From assembly GCA_947630695.1 (NCBI GenBank), contig CANRIM010000015.1, positions 1 to 52,255 on the forward strand: 52,255 bases of DNA, given 5' to 3'. A model generated the notes under the pieces. It searched no databases and was not told the DNA's origin. It was given only the letters and a program-made list of their open reading frames with translations. Position 1 is the first letter of the stretch. The number at the start of each line of letters is the position of its first letter. This document shows positions 37,156-45,690 of the stretch, one piece after another. Both the position numbers and the translations under genes were made by a program. This stretch comes from an uncultured Lachnospiraceae bacterium (GTDB taxonomy: Bacteria; Bacillota; Clostridia; Lachnospirales; Lachnospiraceae).

Positions 37156-37335
37156 ATGAGTTTATCCGAAAAAGAATTGTCGCAAATGAACGACATTTTA
37201 AACGAAGAAGCGCTGCTTGTCAAAAAGTTTAAAATGCTCGCGGAACATTGTCAGGAAGAAGATCTGAAAGCAAAGCTGGAACAGATCTCCGCACAGCATC
37301 AGGGCCATTTTAATGCTCTGTACGCTTACCTGTAA
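37156..37335 (+). CDS. Small ferritin-like/coat-associated protein (59 aa)
   Basis: A 59-residue protein starting MSLSEKELSQMNDILNEEAL, with AGGAGG ten bases before the ATG. It is fully helical in appearance and contains KKFKMLAEHCQEEDLKAKLE and QHQGHFNALYAYL. Paired Glu and His residues resemble the small ferritin-like partner proteins encoded next to CotF-type coat genes. The gene begins 34 bases after a sporulation-type -10 and is followed 34 bases later by the CotF-like gene, so the two form a pair. Function is not established. Confidence 0.75.
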   Translation: MSLSEKELSQMNDILNEEALLVKKFKMLAEHCQEEDLKAKLEQISAQHQGHFNALYAYL

Positions 37336-37369
37336 TCAGATGTCAGAGGGACGGAAAGGAAATGTTGGC

Positions 37370-37645
37370 ATGGAAAAACAAGTTTATGAAGAAAAAGAAG
37401 TATTACAAGATGCTCTCTACGCCCAGAAAGCAGCAACCAGTCTCTACAACCTGGGAGCAAACGAATGCGTAAACAGCAGTCTGCGGGACACCATGATGGA
37501 CCTGCTGGAAAAGGAGCACGACATCCAGTTCGAGGTATTCAATATCATGCATGATAAAGGCTACTACCCGACGCCGGATGCGGAAAACAACAAGGTACAG
37601 CAGGCAAAACAAAAATTTGAATGCAGCTATCAGGCAGCGGTATAA
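37370..37645 (+). CDS. Spore coat protein, CotF-like
   Basis: 91 residues from the ATG at 37370, with AAAGGA about nine bases upstream. Sequence features such as KEVLQDALYAQKAATSLYNL, LRDTMMDLLEKEHDIQFEVF and the short tail HDKGYYPTPDAENNKVQQ match the coat protein F family (PF07875), whose members have a ferritin-like helical fold. It is the second gene of the pair behind the sporulation-type promoter. A terminator follows. Confidence 0.83.
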   Translation: MEKQVYEEKEVLQDALYAQKAATSLYNLGANECVNSSLRDTMMDLLEKEHDIQFEVFNIMHDKGYYPTPDAENNKVQQAKQKFECSYQAAV

Positions 37646-37660
37646 CCTTCACCTGACCGC

Positions 37661-37700
37661 AAAAAGACCGGGACTGAATCAATCAGCCCCGGTCTTTTTT
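37661..37700. terminator. Bidirectional terminator between the coat genes and the MFS gene
   Basis: AAAAAGACCGGG...CCCGGTCTTTTT arms of 17 bp with one mismatch and a short loop, and T-runs in both directions. The MFS stop codon lies inside the hairpin. Confidence 0.88.
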
Positions 37701-38938
37701 TGTTTTGGTTCTTTGATTTTTTCTTTTTTCAGCCCGAACTGCAGCAGTAAAAAAGATCCCAGAGGAAAGACCGCCGCCGCGCAAAGCCCCGCTTTCAGTC
37801 CCACACCGGGGAAAATTCCGGAGGACAGACTGACCATCTGCGGTCCCGAAAAGCATCCCACATCTCCGAAAAAGGCAAGTATGGCAAAAAATGCGGCATC
37901 TGCCGTTGCAAAGCGCTTCGCGGCAATGCTGTAAGTCCCCGGCCAGAAAATGCCGCAGGCCAGTCCGCAGAGGGCGCAGCCGGCCAGACCCAGCAGGGGA
38001 TGGGGCGCAAAGGCCGCCAAAAGATAGCTGGCCAGACACAGCAGCGCGCTGTTTTTCATGACACGTTCCAGCCGCACTTTGCCGCCGGATTTTCCGTAAA
38101 TCACTCTGGAAAGTCCCATCAGTACCGCAAAACAGCCCGGTCCCAGCAAATCGCCCAGGGTCTTGTCCACGCCGAGGCCCACCTCGCTGAAATAAGAAGC
38201 CCACTGGGACATGGCCATTTCTCCTGCACCGGCGCAGACCATCAGCAGACAAGCCGCCCAGAACATCCGGTTTTTCAACAGGGCGCCGATGGAAGCTTTT
38301 CCTTTTTCTTCCGGCGTTCTGCAAATCGGCGCATGGAAGAACAAAATCATATCCGCGATGGGCACCAGCGCCCAGAGGGCCGGAACCATATACCAGCGTT
38401 CAGCCCCCAGGAACTTTAAAAGCAGCGTGGAAATCGCGATAAACATCGCACAGCCCCAGCTGTAAAAGGAATGCAGCATACTCATCCGTTTGTCCTTGTG
38501 TTTGCCGGGAATGGCCTCTACGATGGGGCTGACCAGCACTTCAATCAGGCCGCCACCCACCGCATTCAGCACCGTGGCCGCAAGCAGCGCCGGATATGCA
38601 TTGGCGCACAGCATGGGAAAGACCGCGATCCCGATCAGGCCCAGTGCCGAAATCCCGTTGGCAAGCAGCATACATTTACGGATCCCCACTTTTCCCACAT
38701 ACCGGGACGAAAGCAGGTCCGTGGCAATCTGCACCGCGAAATTCACTGCAATCAGTACGCTGATCTTTGTCAGCGGCAGTCCCAGCAGCCGCTGGTAATA
38801 AATCAGCAGGATCGGGTTTACATTGTTGACGATGCCCTGCACCACATAGTCCAGATAGGAAGCATACAGGGTTCTTTTGTACGGATCCTTTGGGGCTGCA
38901 TCGTTATTCTTCAACATCATTGCTGGTGTAGAGTTCAT
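37679..38938 (-). CDS. MFS transporter
   Basis: 419 residues from the ATG at 38938 (AAGGAAAG upstream); the longer frame to 39052 lies inside the preceding ABC gene. About 12 membrane segments are visible, for example LIYYQRLLGLPLTKISVLIA, ATVLNAVGGGLIEVLVSPIV and ALCGLACGIFWPGTYSIAAK. The overall pattern resembles the FucP/sugar-permease-like branch of the superfamily; substrate unknown. It overlaps the end of the ABC exporter gene by 35 bases, so it is the third gene of that operon. Confidence 0.87.
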   Translation of the reverse strand: MNSTPAMMLKNNDAAPKDPYKRTLYASYLDYVVQGIVNNVNPILLIYYQRLLGLPLTKISVLIAVNFAVQIATDLLSSRYVGKVGIRKCMLLANGISALGLIGIAVFPMLCANAYPALLAATVLNAVGGGLIEVLVSPIVEAIPGKHKDKRMSMLHSFYSWGCAMFIAISTLLLKFLGAERWYMVPALWALVPIADMILFFHAPICRTPEEKGKASIGALLKNRMFWAACLLMVCAGAGEMAMSQWASYFSEVGLGVDKTLGDLLGPGCFAVLMGLSRVIYGKSGGKVRLERVMKNSALLCLASYLLAAFAPHPLLGLAGCALCGLACGIFWPGTYSIAAKRFATADAAFFAILAFFGDVGCFSGPQMVSLSSGIFPGVGLKAGLCAAAVFPLGSFLLLQFGLKKEKIKEPKQKKTGAD

Positions 38939-40715
38939 AATACTTTCCTTTTTTCGCAAGCAGCTCTTCGTGATTGCCTGTTTCGATAATTCTTCCCTGA
39001 TCCATGACCACAATACAGTCCGCGTCCTGGATCGTGGAAAGCCGGTGGGCAATAATCAGGCTGGTACGATCCTTCATCAACCGGATCATCGCGTCCTGAA
39101 TATGCTTTTCCGTCCGGGTATCGACGCTGGAAGTGGCCTCGTCCAGAATCAATATTTTCGGATTGGCCAGAAAGGCCCGGGCAATGGCCAGAAGCTGCCG
39201 CTGTCCCTGGGAAAGATTGTACCCGGACTCCGTCAGCACCGTATCATAGCCCTGGGACAAATGCCGGATCATCCGGTGGGCATGGCTCATCTTCGCCGCC
39301 GCAACCACTTCTTCCATGGAAGCGTCTTCTCTGGAATAGGCAATATTGCTGCGAATGCTGTCTGCAAACAAAATCGTATCCTGCAGAACAATGGCAATAT
39401 TCTTACGCAGCGTATCCCGGTCAATATCCCGGATGTTGACGCCGTCGATGAGGATCTCGCCGCTGTCCACATCATAGAAACGCATCAGCAGATTGACCAT
39501 CGTGGTTTTCCCGCTGCCGGTGGCCCCCACCAGCGCAATCTTATGTCCTGCCCGGACTTCAAAGTCAAAATCATAGATGACCTGTTTGCCGGGAAGATAG
39601 GAGAAATTCACGTTTTTAAACCGGATGACGCCGGCGCCCTCTCCCATACCAAGGGTTCCCGCACGATCCTCATCCGCCTCATCCATGATCTCAAATACCC
39701 GTTCCGCGCCTGCAATGGCGGTCTGAATCTGCCCGTAAATCTGCGCGATTTCATCAATGGGCCGTCCGAACTGCTTCGCATAGACGATAAAGGCGGAAAT
39801 AATTCCCACGGAAATACTTCCTTTGATCGCGAAGTATCCGCCGAAGGCGGCAATAATAACAAATCCGATATTGTTAATGACGTTCATCACCGGCCCCATG
39901 GAACCGCCCAGAATTTCCGCCGCGATACCCGTTTTGGTCAGTTCGTCCGAATTGCTGTCAAACGCCGCCATCACGGCTTCCTGCCGGTTGTAAGCGACGA
40001 CGGTTTTGTACCCCGTTACCATTTCCTCCACGGTACCGTTTAAGCTGCCCAGTAGAATCTGCCGTTTCGTATAAAAACGCCGCATGGCCGCCGAAAGAAA
40101 TTTTGTGGCCGTCACCGTTAATACAATCGTAAAACAGGACAGAAGGGCCAGTTTCCAGGAAAGATACAACATCATGCCCACCGTCCCGATGACGGTAAAC
40201 ACCCCGGAAAACAGAGAACTCATAGACTGGGAAACCGTATTGGAAATGTTTTCCACGTCGTTGGTCATCCGGCTCATCATATCGCCGTGGGAATGCCGGT
40301 CCAGATAGCTTACCGGCAGATTGACGATTTTATCAAACAGGTCTTTCCGCATCCTGCTGACAATATTTTGGCTCAATATGGCGCTGTACCTGCCCTGAAT
40401 AAAAGTGCAGAAGCTGTTGCCCGTATGTACGAGAATCATAATGATCAGAATATCATTCAGCCCCGTAAACCGTCCTTCCGCAATCAGATCGATGGCGTCG
40501 CTCTGCAGCTTCGGCGCGTAAACAGAACAGACGACGGAAAGCAGCACCGCCATCAGCAGAAACAGAACGATTTTCTTTTCCTTTGCAAAATACTGCACCA
40601 GCCGCCGCAGGGTTCCTTTTTTGTCCTTTGCTTTTTCGGCCGCCTGCCGGCTGCGGGGTCCCCGCATCCCGGGAATCTTATAATTGCTGATCTGCGCATT
40701 GGTCTCACCGGACAT
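38904..40715 (-). CDS. ABC exporter subunit with canonical nucleotide site
   Basis: 603 residues from the ATG at 40715 (GGAGGT eight bases upstream). Six membrane segments with ABC-type exporter coupling helices are followed by one ATPase domain: Walker A LVGATGSGKTTMVNLL, signature YNLSQGQRQLLAIARA, Walker B ILILDEATSSVDTRTE with the catalytic Glu, and H-loop IIAHRLSTIQDAD. It pairs with the upstream gene to form a heterodimeric exporter of the LmrCD/BmrCD type. Substrate unknown; such pairs often export drugs or peptides. Confidence 0.92.
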   Translation of the reverse strand: MSGETNAQISNYKIPGMRGPRSRQAAEKAKDKKGTLRRLVQYFAKEKKIVLFLLMAVLLSVVCSVYAPKLQSDAIDLIAEGRFTGLNDILIIMILVHTGNSFCTFIQGRYSAILSQNIVSRMRKDLFDKIVNLPVSYLDRHSHGDMMSRMTNDVENISNTVSQSMSSLFSGVFTVIGTVGMMLYLSWKLALLSCFTIVLTVTATKFLSAAMRRFYTKRQILLGSLNGTVEEMVTGYKTVVAYNRQEAVMAAFDSNSDELTKTGIAAEILGGSMGPVMNVINNIGFVIIAAFGGYFAIKGSISVGIISAFIVYAKQFGRPIDEIAQIYGQIQTAIAGAERVFEIMDEADEDRAGTLGMGEGAGVIRFKNVNFSYLPGKQVIYDFDFEVRAGHKIALVGATGSGKTTMVNLLMRFYDVDSGEILIDGVNIRDIDRDTLRKNIAIVLQDTILFADSIRSNIAYSREDASMEEVVAAAKMSHAHRMIRHLSQGYDTVLTESGYNLSQGQRQLLAIARAFLANPKILILDEATSSVDTRTEKHIQDAMIRLMKDRTSLIIAHRLSTIQDADCIVVMDQGRIIETGNHEELLAKKGKYYELYTSNDVEE

Positions 40716-42450
40716 CCGTCTCACCTCCGGTCTTTAACTGTGAGCGGTAGATTTCCCGGTAAACCTCACTGTTTTTCATCAGCTCGGCATGGGTTCCCAC
40801 ATCCGCGATTTCTCCGTTTTCCAGCACCACGATCCGGTCGGCGTCCATCACCGAATGAATCCGCTGAGCGATAATGATTTTGGTCATCTCCGGATGATAC
40901 GTTTCCAACGCCTCGTACAGTCTGCGCTCCGTGCGCAGATCCAGCGCGCTCGTCGCATCGTCTAAAATCAATATTTCCGCCGGCTTCACCAGCGCCCGGC
41001 TAATTGCCAGCCGCTGCTTCTGTCCGCCGGAAAGACTCATGCCCTGCTGGGCCACCTTCGTCTCAAATCCGTCGCTTCTCTGCTGAATAAACTCCATGGC
41101 CTGGGCGGAAGAAGCCGCCTGCGCCAGTTCCTCCTCCGACGCCTCCGGTTTGCCCCAGCGGATATTTTCCGCGATGCTGGTGCTGAAAATCTCACTTTTC
41201 TGCAGGGCAAAAGAAACCTTGTCCCGCAATTCCTTCAGCCGGTAATCTTTTACATCCACCCCGTCAACCAGGACGCTTCCCTCCGTCACATCATAAAAAC
41301 GGGGAATCAGGCTGACCAGAGTGGATTTTCCGCATCCAGTGGAACCTAAAATGCCGATAGTCTCTCCTGTGGCAATCCGCAGATTGATATGCTGCAGCAC
41401 CTGTTCCGTGCCCATGCCCGGATATGCAAAGGAAACATCTCTGAATTCAATCGTCCCCTTTTCCTTCGTATTTCCGGAAAAACTGCCGTCTGTAATCACC
41501 GGCGCGCAGCGCAAAACCTCGTTGATCCGCCTGCCGGAAGCGGCGCCCCGGGAAATCGTCTGAAAAATCATGGATACCCGGACCACCGCATTTAAGATCT
41601 GCGAAACATAGGTAATGGCCGCCATGACATTGCCCGGCGTAATCGTACCGGCCTGCACATGGATCGCCCCGACTTTGATCACCGCCGCCACCGAAATATT
41701 CAAAATAATATTCATTAACGGCGTCATATAGGAAAACAGCAGCAGGATATCCACCTGTGTTTTCACCAGCTGTGTATTCGCCGTCTGAAAACGCGCCTGC
41801 TCATAGGGTTCTTTTACATAGGCTTTCACCACTCTGGCGCCGGAAAGGTTTTCCTGCAGAATGCTGTTGACCCGGTCCAGACGGCTCTGCAGCACGCTGA
41901 ACTTCGGACTTGCCTTTCCAATAAAAAAAGCGGCGCACAAAATCACCAGCGGGAGTGCGCACGCCACGACGACGCCGAAACTCAAATCCAGTCCCAGCAT
42001 AAAAAAAATGCCGCCGCCAAATAATAAAAAGGTTCTGACAAAGCCTCTGATGGACTGCATCACCAGATTCTGCACCTGCGTAATGTCGTTGGTCACCCGG
42101 GTAATCAGCGATCCGGTGGAGAATCGTTCTGTCTGTTCAAAGGAAAAGGACATGATCCGCCGGAACGCGTCTTTTCTGAGGTCATTTCCGAAGTTCTGAC
42201 TGCACAGATTGGCAAACACCCCGGATAAAATACCGCAGCAGCAGCCGATCAGTACCAGCCCGATCATCTGCAGGCCCGTGGAAATGACCAGCTGCAGGTC
42301 TCCCACATTGTGATTGTGCAGACCCAGTACGCCCTCGTCCACGATGGTGCTCATCAGTCTGGGCTGCAGCAGATCCATTGTTACCTCGCCCAGCATAAAA
42401 AGCGGTGCAAGCACCGCAAATATCCAGTATTTCTTCAAATATCTGATCAT
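40705..42450 (-). CDS. ABC exporter subunit with degenerate nucleotide site
   Basis: 581 residues from the ATG at 42450 (GGAGG six bases upstream). It is an exporter-type membrane domain plus ATPase: Walker A ILGSTGCGKSTLVSLI, signature MSLSGGQKQRLAISRAL, Walker B ILILDDATSALDLRTE and H-loop IIAQRIHSVMDAD. Two key residues differ from consensus: the catalytic Glu is Asp, and the H-loop His is Gln. That is the usual mark of the inactive half of an asymmetric heterodimer whose partner, encoded next, is canonical. The promoter at 42477-42505 drives both. Confidence 0.92.
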   Translation of the reverse strand: MIRYLKKYWIFAVLAPLFMLGEVTMDLLQPRLMSTIVDEGVLGLHNHNVGDLQLVISTGLQMIGLVLIGCCCGILSGVFANLCSQNFGNDLRKDAFRRIMSFSFEQTERFSTGSLITRVTNDITQVQNLVMQSIRGFVRTFLLFGGGIFFMLGLDLSFGVVVACALPLVILCAAFFIGKASPKFSVLQSRLDRVNSILQENLSGARVVKAYVKEPYEQARFQTANTQLVKTQVDILLLFSYMTPLMNIILNISVAAVIKVGAIHVQAGTITPGNVMAAITYVSQILNAVVRVSMIFQTISRGAASGRRINEVLRCAPVITDGSFSGNTKEKGTIEFRDVSFAYPGMGTEQVLQHINLRIATGETIGILGSTGCGKSTLVSLIPRFYDVTEGSVLVDGVDVKDYRLKELRDKVSFALQKSEIFSTSIAENIRWGKPEASEEELAQAASSAQAMEFIQQRSDGFETKVAQQGMSLSGGQKQRLAISRALVKPAEILILDDATSALDLRTERRLYEALETYHPEMTKIIIAQRIHSVMDADRIVVLENGEIADVGTHAELMKNSEVYREIYRSQLKTGGETDVR

Positions 42451-42476
42451 TTCTCGCCTCCGCACAAATCCACTTT

Positions 42477-42505
42477 ATCCTAGCAGACAACCACGGAATT
42501 GTCAA
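42477..42505 (-). promoter_or_regulatory. Sigma-A promoter of the ABC exporter operon
   Basis: On the minus strand: -35 TTGACA (42500-42505), 17-base spacer, -10 TAGGAT (42477-42482), 27 bases before the ATG. No regulator gene is next to it. Confidence 0.75.
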
Positions 42506-42612
42506 AAAGATTTCTAAAACGAAAGACAGGACTATAACCCAAGCGGCTGTGTAATCAAACCATGATCTGATGCTTTATTTTCAAGTTCTCCGTCTTTTCC
42601 TCTTTCCAATTC

Positions 42613-43069
42613 CCGCTCACGAAAGACATCCTTAACGATTACTTATCAATTCTTCATCAAAGTTTTCAACCTAAAACAATTTAGCGGAAGATTGCTAGTG
42701 TAAAAGCATTCTTCCGCTTTCTAAAAGACGTAGAAATTATAGAATTCAATCCTTCAAAAAATGAATATTCGTTTCCGTGAGCCGCTGCGATTACCAAAGA
42801 CCATTCCCATAAGCGTAATACAAAAATGCCTCTCTAGCCTCTATCATGAAAAAATATGTACCAAAACGCTATATCAAAAACAAGTGATTCTCCGCGATAT
42901 TGCAGTAATGGAACTCCTTTTTGCGACCGGTACACGAATTTCTGAATTATGTCATCTCAAATAGCAAGATATCGATCTGGAAACCGGGAGGGTTCTGTTC
43001 TTTGGCAAAAAGTCCAAGGAACGTGTTCTACAAATCGGAAATCCAGATGTAGTAGAAGCATTGCAAACA
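42613..43069 (+). pseudogene. Decayed tyrosine recombinase (integrase), missing most of the catalytic domain
   Basis: Three broken pieces read as one XerC/D-like recombinase. Piece 1 (from 42613) is a core-binding domain, LTKDILNDYLSILHQSFQPK then TI, a TAG at 42682, then RKIASVKAFFRFLKDVEIIE and FNPSKN. A frameshift in the A-run near 42757 leads to piece 2 (from 42761): FREPLRLPKTIPISVIQKC and RDIAVMELLFATGTRISELC, which carries the first catalytic Arg. A TAG at 42962 stands where relatives have Trp. Piece 3 reads QDIDLETGRVLFFGKKSKER and stops matching near 43069. The C-terminal His/Arg/Tyr box is lost. It abuts the dNTPase gene and marks an old mobile-element boundary. Confidence 0.75.
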
Positions 43070-43072
43070 TCC

Positions 43073-45223
43073 CTATATATTATATGTTGCTCTCTCCGTA
43101 AAGGCTTTACTCCAATGTGTAGACGAGGATACAATTTCATTATATTTCTTTTCGGCCATTCGATCAGTCATTCCTGATACATAATCCGCAATTTCCCTTA
43201 ACTTAATTGCATCTACAGCAAATTTATCATCAGATTCTATTAATTGTTTAATTTGCTCCTTCAACTCATCACTTTGATCTGACAGATTATCTCCTAGTTC
43301 TATATTTAATCTATCTAACTTTTGTTTAATCAAATTCTTCACTATATGGAAATTTTTATTTTTTTCTGATGCAGAAGAATCTTCTTGGATTGCCACATCT
43401 ATGCGACTAAAATAGTACTGTTTCAGCAACTCTTTTATTCTATCCTTTATTGTGGCTAACCCTGTATTCATTTCTATTCTTTTTCTATATTTCAAGGGTA
43501 ACATTTCCGGGTTATTATAATAAAAGTCAAGCAGCTTATCGACTATCATCTTTGCTTTAAAGGTCATAATTTCCACTCTTGTGCTATTTATAAATTGAGT
43601 AATAATAAATTTTTGGATATATCTTGATGCTTTTGCGTAGTCTCTCTCAAATTTAACAGCAATCGAATCGCGAAATGTCCCCTTCAAGGCTTTTTTCTCC
43701 TCGTTCGTAAACACATTTGTTCCGTTTTTATTATATAATTCTTTAAATTTCTGCAACCATGGTTCATTACATTTTTGAATAAAACCCTCACGCGACATAT
43801 TTTTTTCATTTAGCTCGTCTAATTCTTCTTTACAACTGGAAATCAAAGCATTAATTAATGCCGGTACCGCAACATAAGAGGTTGTACTAAGTAAATACTC
43901 ATAACAAACAAATATTACATCCATTTTCCCACCGACTTTTTTCGGCTTTCGTCCAGTAATTACGATCCATGACCATGTTATCATAAAAAAATCATAAAAG
44001 AGCTGATACTGCTCATTTGAAAAAAATACAAATGATGTTGGATATTTTTTTTGCAGATTAATAATGTTATTAAGTTCCTGATTTAAGTTCAAAAGTTTTT
44101 TTACAAAGTCATCCCTTTCATATTCATATTTTTCTGAATAATTATCTGCGTTAAATACATCTTTTAATTCACAAAATAATCCATTGATCCTTTTTAAACC
44201 ATCCCGCTCAATATTAGCTATATACGCATATTTTGGATTTGAACAATCATTCACCATTTCATCTAATTGAATCACCATAGAATTGAGCCTTTGCAACATT
44301 GTCTCCAACAAACCAACCGCTACGAATTCTTCCCAGTCGTGACTCATATAAGCAATCTTATCTGCCATATATACAATTTGATTTTCAATTCCCCCGATAT
44401 ATAATCTATCATTCTCAAAATCGCCATCAATACCAACCGGTTTGTACAGTTCTGGACAATCATATTGCAGACGATATGCTGCAGATGCCATATTTTCACT
44501 AAAAGAATCTGTATCGTGTTTAAGAATTCCTTCCAGTACATAATCTGATATACCAAGGCCTCTCAACCCCATAGGTTTTAAAACTCTATGAGAGCATATG
44601 TAGTCTGCTGCTTTTACACTCTGCAAAGCATGGGAAAACGAGCCTGCCATAGCATTCTCCAAATATTTATTGATGGCACGTTCACCTGCATGTCCAAATG
44701 GTGAATGACCCAAATCATGTGATATGGCAATTGTCTCTGCCAATTCATAATTTGCATGCAAGGCCATAGATATCTTTCTCGCAATTTTTTGTACTTCCAA
44801 AGAATGTAGCAGCCGGGTTCTTTGATCATCTGATGCAGAGTTGATCATCACTTGTGTCTTGTACTGCAATCTTCTGAAGTACTCTGTATAAATAATACGT
44901 TCTTCCTCTTTGTGAAAAGGAGTTCTATATTCATCCAAATGTACAAGAAACAACTCCAGTTTCTGATCATCACTGAGTTGATCCCTTACCACATTTTCAG
45001 GTGTAGTTCTAAACTGATTCAAATAATTAATAAATTTATCTTTATTATTTGAGGTGATTGTTTTTGAATGATTGTATGGACATTCATTACAATCCAAACT
45101 ATCAGCACAATCCGGATACTTGTATGCATATGAATAGGTAAATGCATTGATCTGTCTGATTTGGTTTGTGGTACTGTAATGACATGTCTGTATTTCTGTT
45201 TTCTTTCTCTCTAAATTATCCAC
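43073..45223 (-). CDS. Large HD-domain dNTP triphosphohydrolase (dGTPase family)
   Basis: 716 residues against about 350-500 for typical dGTPases. It should hydrolyse dNTPs to the nucleoside and triphosphate. Visible: a Cys cluster near the N-terminus (C39, C45, C48, H52), possibly a zinc knuckle; QRTRLLHSLEVQKIARKI with H140; HD pair H169-D170 in AISHDLGHSPFGHAGE; D288 in VYMADKIAYMSHD; and the family tail IADYVSGMTDRMAEKKY. The extra length is a helical, Lys/Asn-rich insertion between the HD core and the tail. Start is GTG with AAGGAG eight bases upstream. The coding DNA is much more AT-rich than its surroundings, which suggests transfer. Phage defence by dNTP depletion is possible. Confidence 0.85.
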   Translation of the reverse strand: MDNLERKKTEIQTCHYSTTNQIRQINAFTYSYAYKYPDCADSLDCNECPYNHSKTITSNNKDKFINYLNQFRTTPENVVRDQLSDDQKLELFLVHLDEYRTPFHKEEERIIYTEYFRRLQYKTQVMINSASDDQRTRLLHSLEVQKIARKISMALHANYELAETIAISHDLGHSPFGHAGERAINKYLENAMAGSFSHALQSVKAADYICSHRVLKPMGLRGLGISDYVLEGILKHDTDSFSENMASAAYRLQYDCPELYKPVGIDGDFENDRLYIGGIENQIVYMADKIAYMSHDWEEFVAVGLLETMLQRLNSMVIQLDEMVNDCSNPKYAYIANIERDGLKRINGLFCELKDVFNADNYSEKYEYERDDFVKKLLNLNQELNNIINLQKKYPTSFVFFSNEQYQLFYDFFMITWSWIVITGRKPKKVGGKMDVIFVCYEYLLSTTSYVAVPALINALISSCKEELDELNEKNMSREGFIQKCNEPWLQKFKELYNKNGTNVFTNEEKKALKGTFRDSIAVKFERDYAKASRYIQKFIITQFINSTRVEIMTFKAKMIVDKLLDFYYNNPEMLPLKYRKRIEMNTGLATIKDRIKELLKQYYFSRIDVAIQEDSSASEKNKNFHIVKNLIKQKLDRLNIELGDNLSDQSDELKEQIKQLIESDDKFAVDAIKLREIADYVSGMTDRMAEKKYNEIVSSSTHWSKAFTERATYNI

Positions 45224-45570
45224 AGTACGTTCTCCTTTCTCCTTTTTAACCTGTAAACTCCCGTTTAAATTTACATATTTAGGGAAACACCTATCAAATC
45301 AGTAGTTCTTATGTTTCCTTTTTGAATCCAAAAATACAAAACCAAACTAAACCTAAATTTCAAATCTTTCAGGCACATTTTAAAAACTATATTATTTATA
45401 CAATAATAAGTCCATTTCTTTCTATTTAATTATTAAACATTTGACAAATAATTCAATGTTAAAAATGAAAAAGGAGAAAAATATAAAGTTACTTTTGGAT
45501 GCATTCTTTGAAACACATGCAATAACTGCGTAGAGGAAATTTCGAATTGACACGGAGAGACGAGGTTTTT
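45224..45570. other. AT-rich non-coding gap upstream of the dNTPase
   Basis: No credible gene. A hairpin with arms GGAAACA (45283-45289) and TGTTTCC (45312-45318), followed by TTTTT, could be a terminator for plus-strand transcription. A consensus DnaA box (TTATCCACA, 45216-45224) overlaps the dNTPase start codon. Base composition is very AT-rich throughout. Confidence 0.4.
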
Positions 45571-45690
45571 ATGCCAGCATATTATGATGAAAAAACAAAA
45601 TCCTAGTATTACAAATTTTATTACATCGATTACACCAGAGCCTGAAGGCAAAAGAAAAAAGAGATTTCAAACGCCGCCGCGAAGCGACGA
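45571..45690 (+). pseudogene. Remnant of a Tn916-type integrase, arm-binding domain only
   Basis: Behind a purine-rich site (GAGAGACGAGG) the frame reads MPAYYDEKTKS, a TAG at 45604, then YYKFYYIDYT. After a TGA at 45643 comes RQKKK, and after a frame change KRDFKRRREA. Together this matches the N-terminal arm-type DNA-binding domain of ICE/Tn916-family integrases, which typically begin MPAYxDEKTxxWYxKFYY. The TAG stands exactly where the family has Trp. Nothing of the core or catalytic domain follows. It belongs to a different integrase family from the remnant at 42613. Confidence 0.7.

Noticed and set aside
38877-40043. Plus-strand open frame of 388 codons opposite the ABC exporter
   Set aside because: It is antisense to a conserved ATPase and has no ribosome-binding site or recognisable domain.
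42682-45606. Amber codon reassignment or read-through as the reason for TAG inside both integrase remnants
   Set aside because: murC ends with TAG, and both remnants also have frameshifts and missing domains, so ordinary decay explains them.
45433-45651. Minus-strand 72-codon hydrophobic frame
   Set aside because: It lies across the integrase remnant on the other strand, has no convincing start site, and hydrophobic frames are common in AT-rich DNA.
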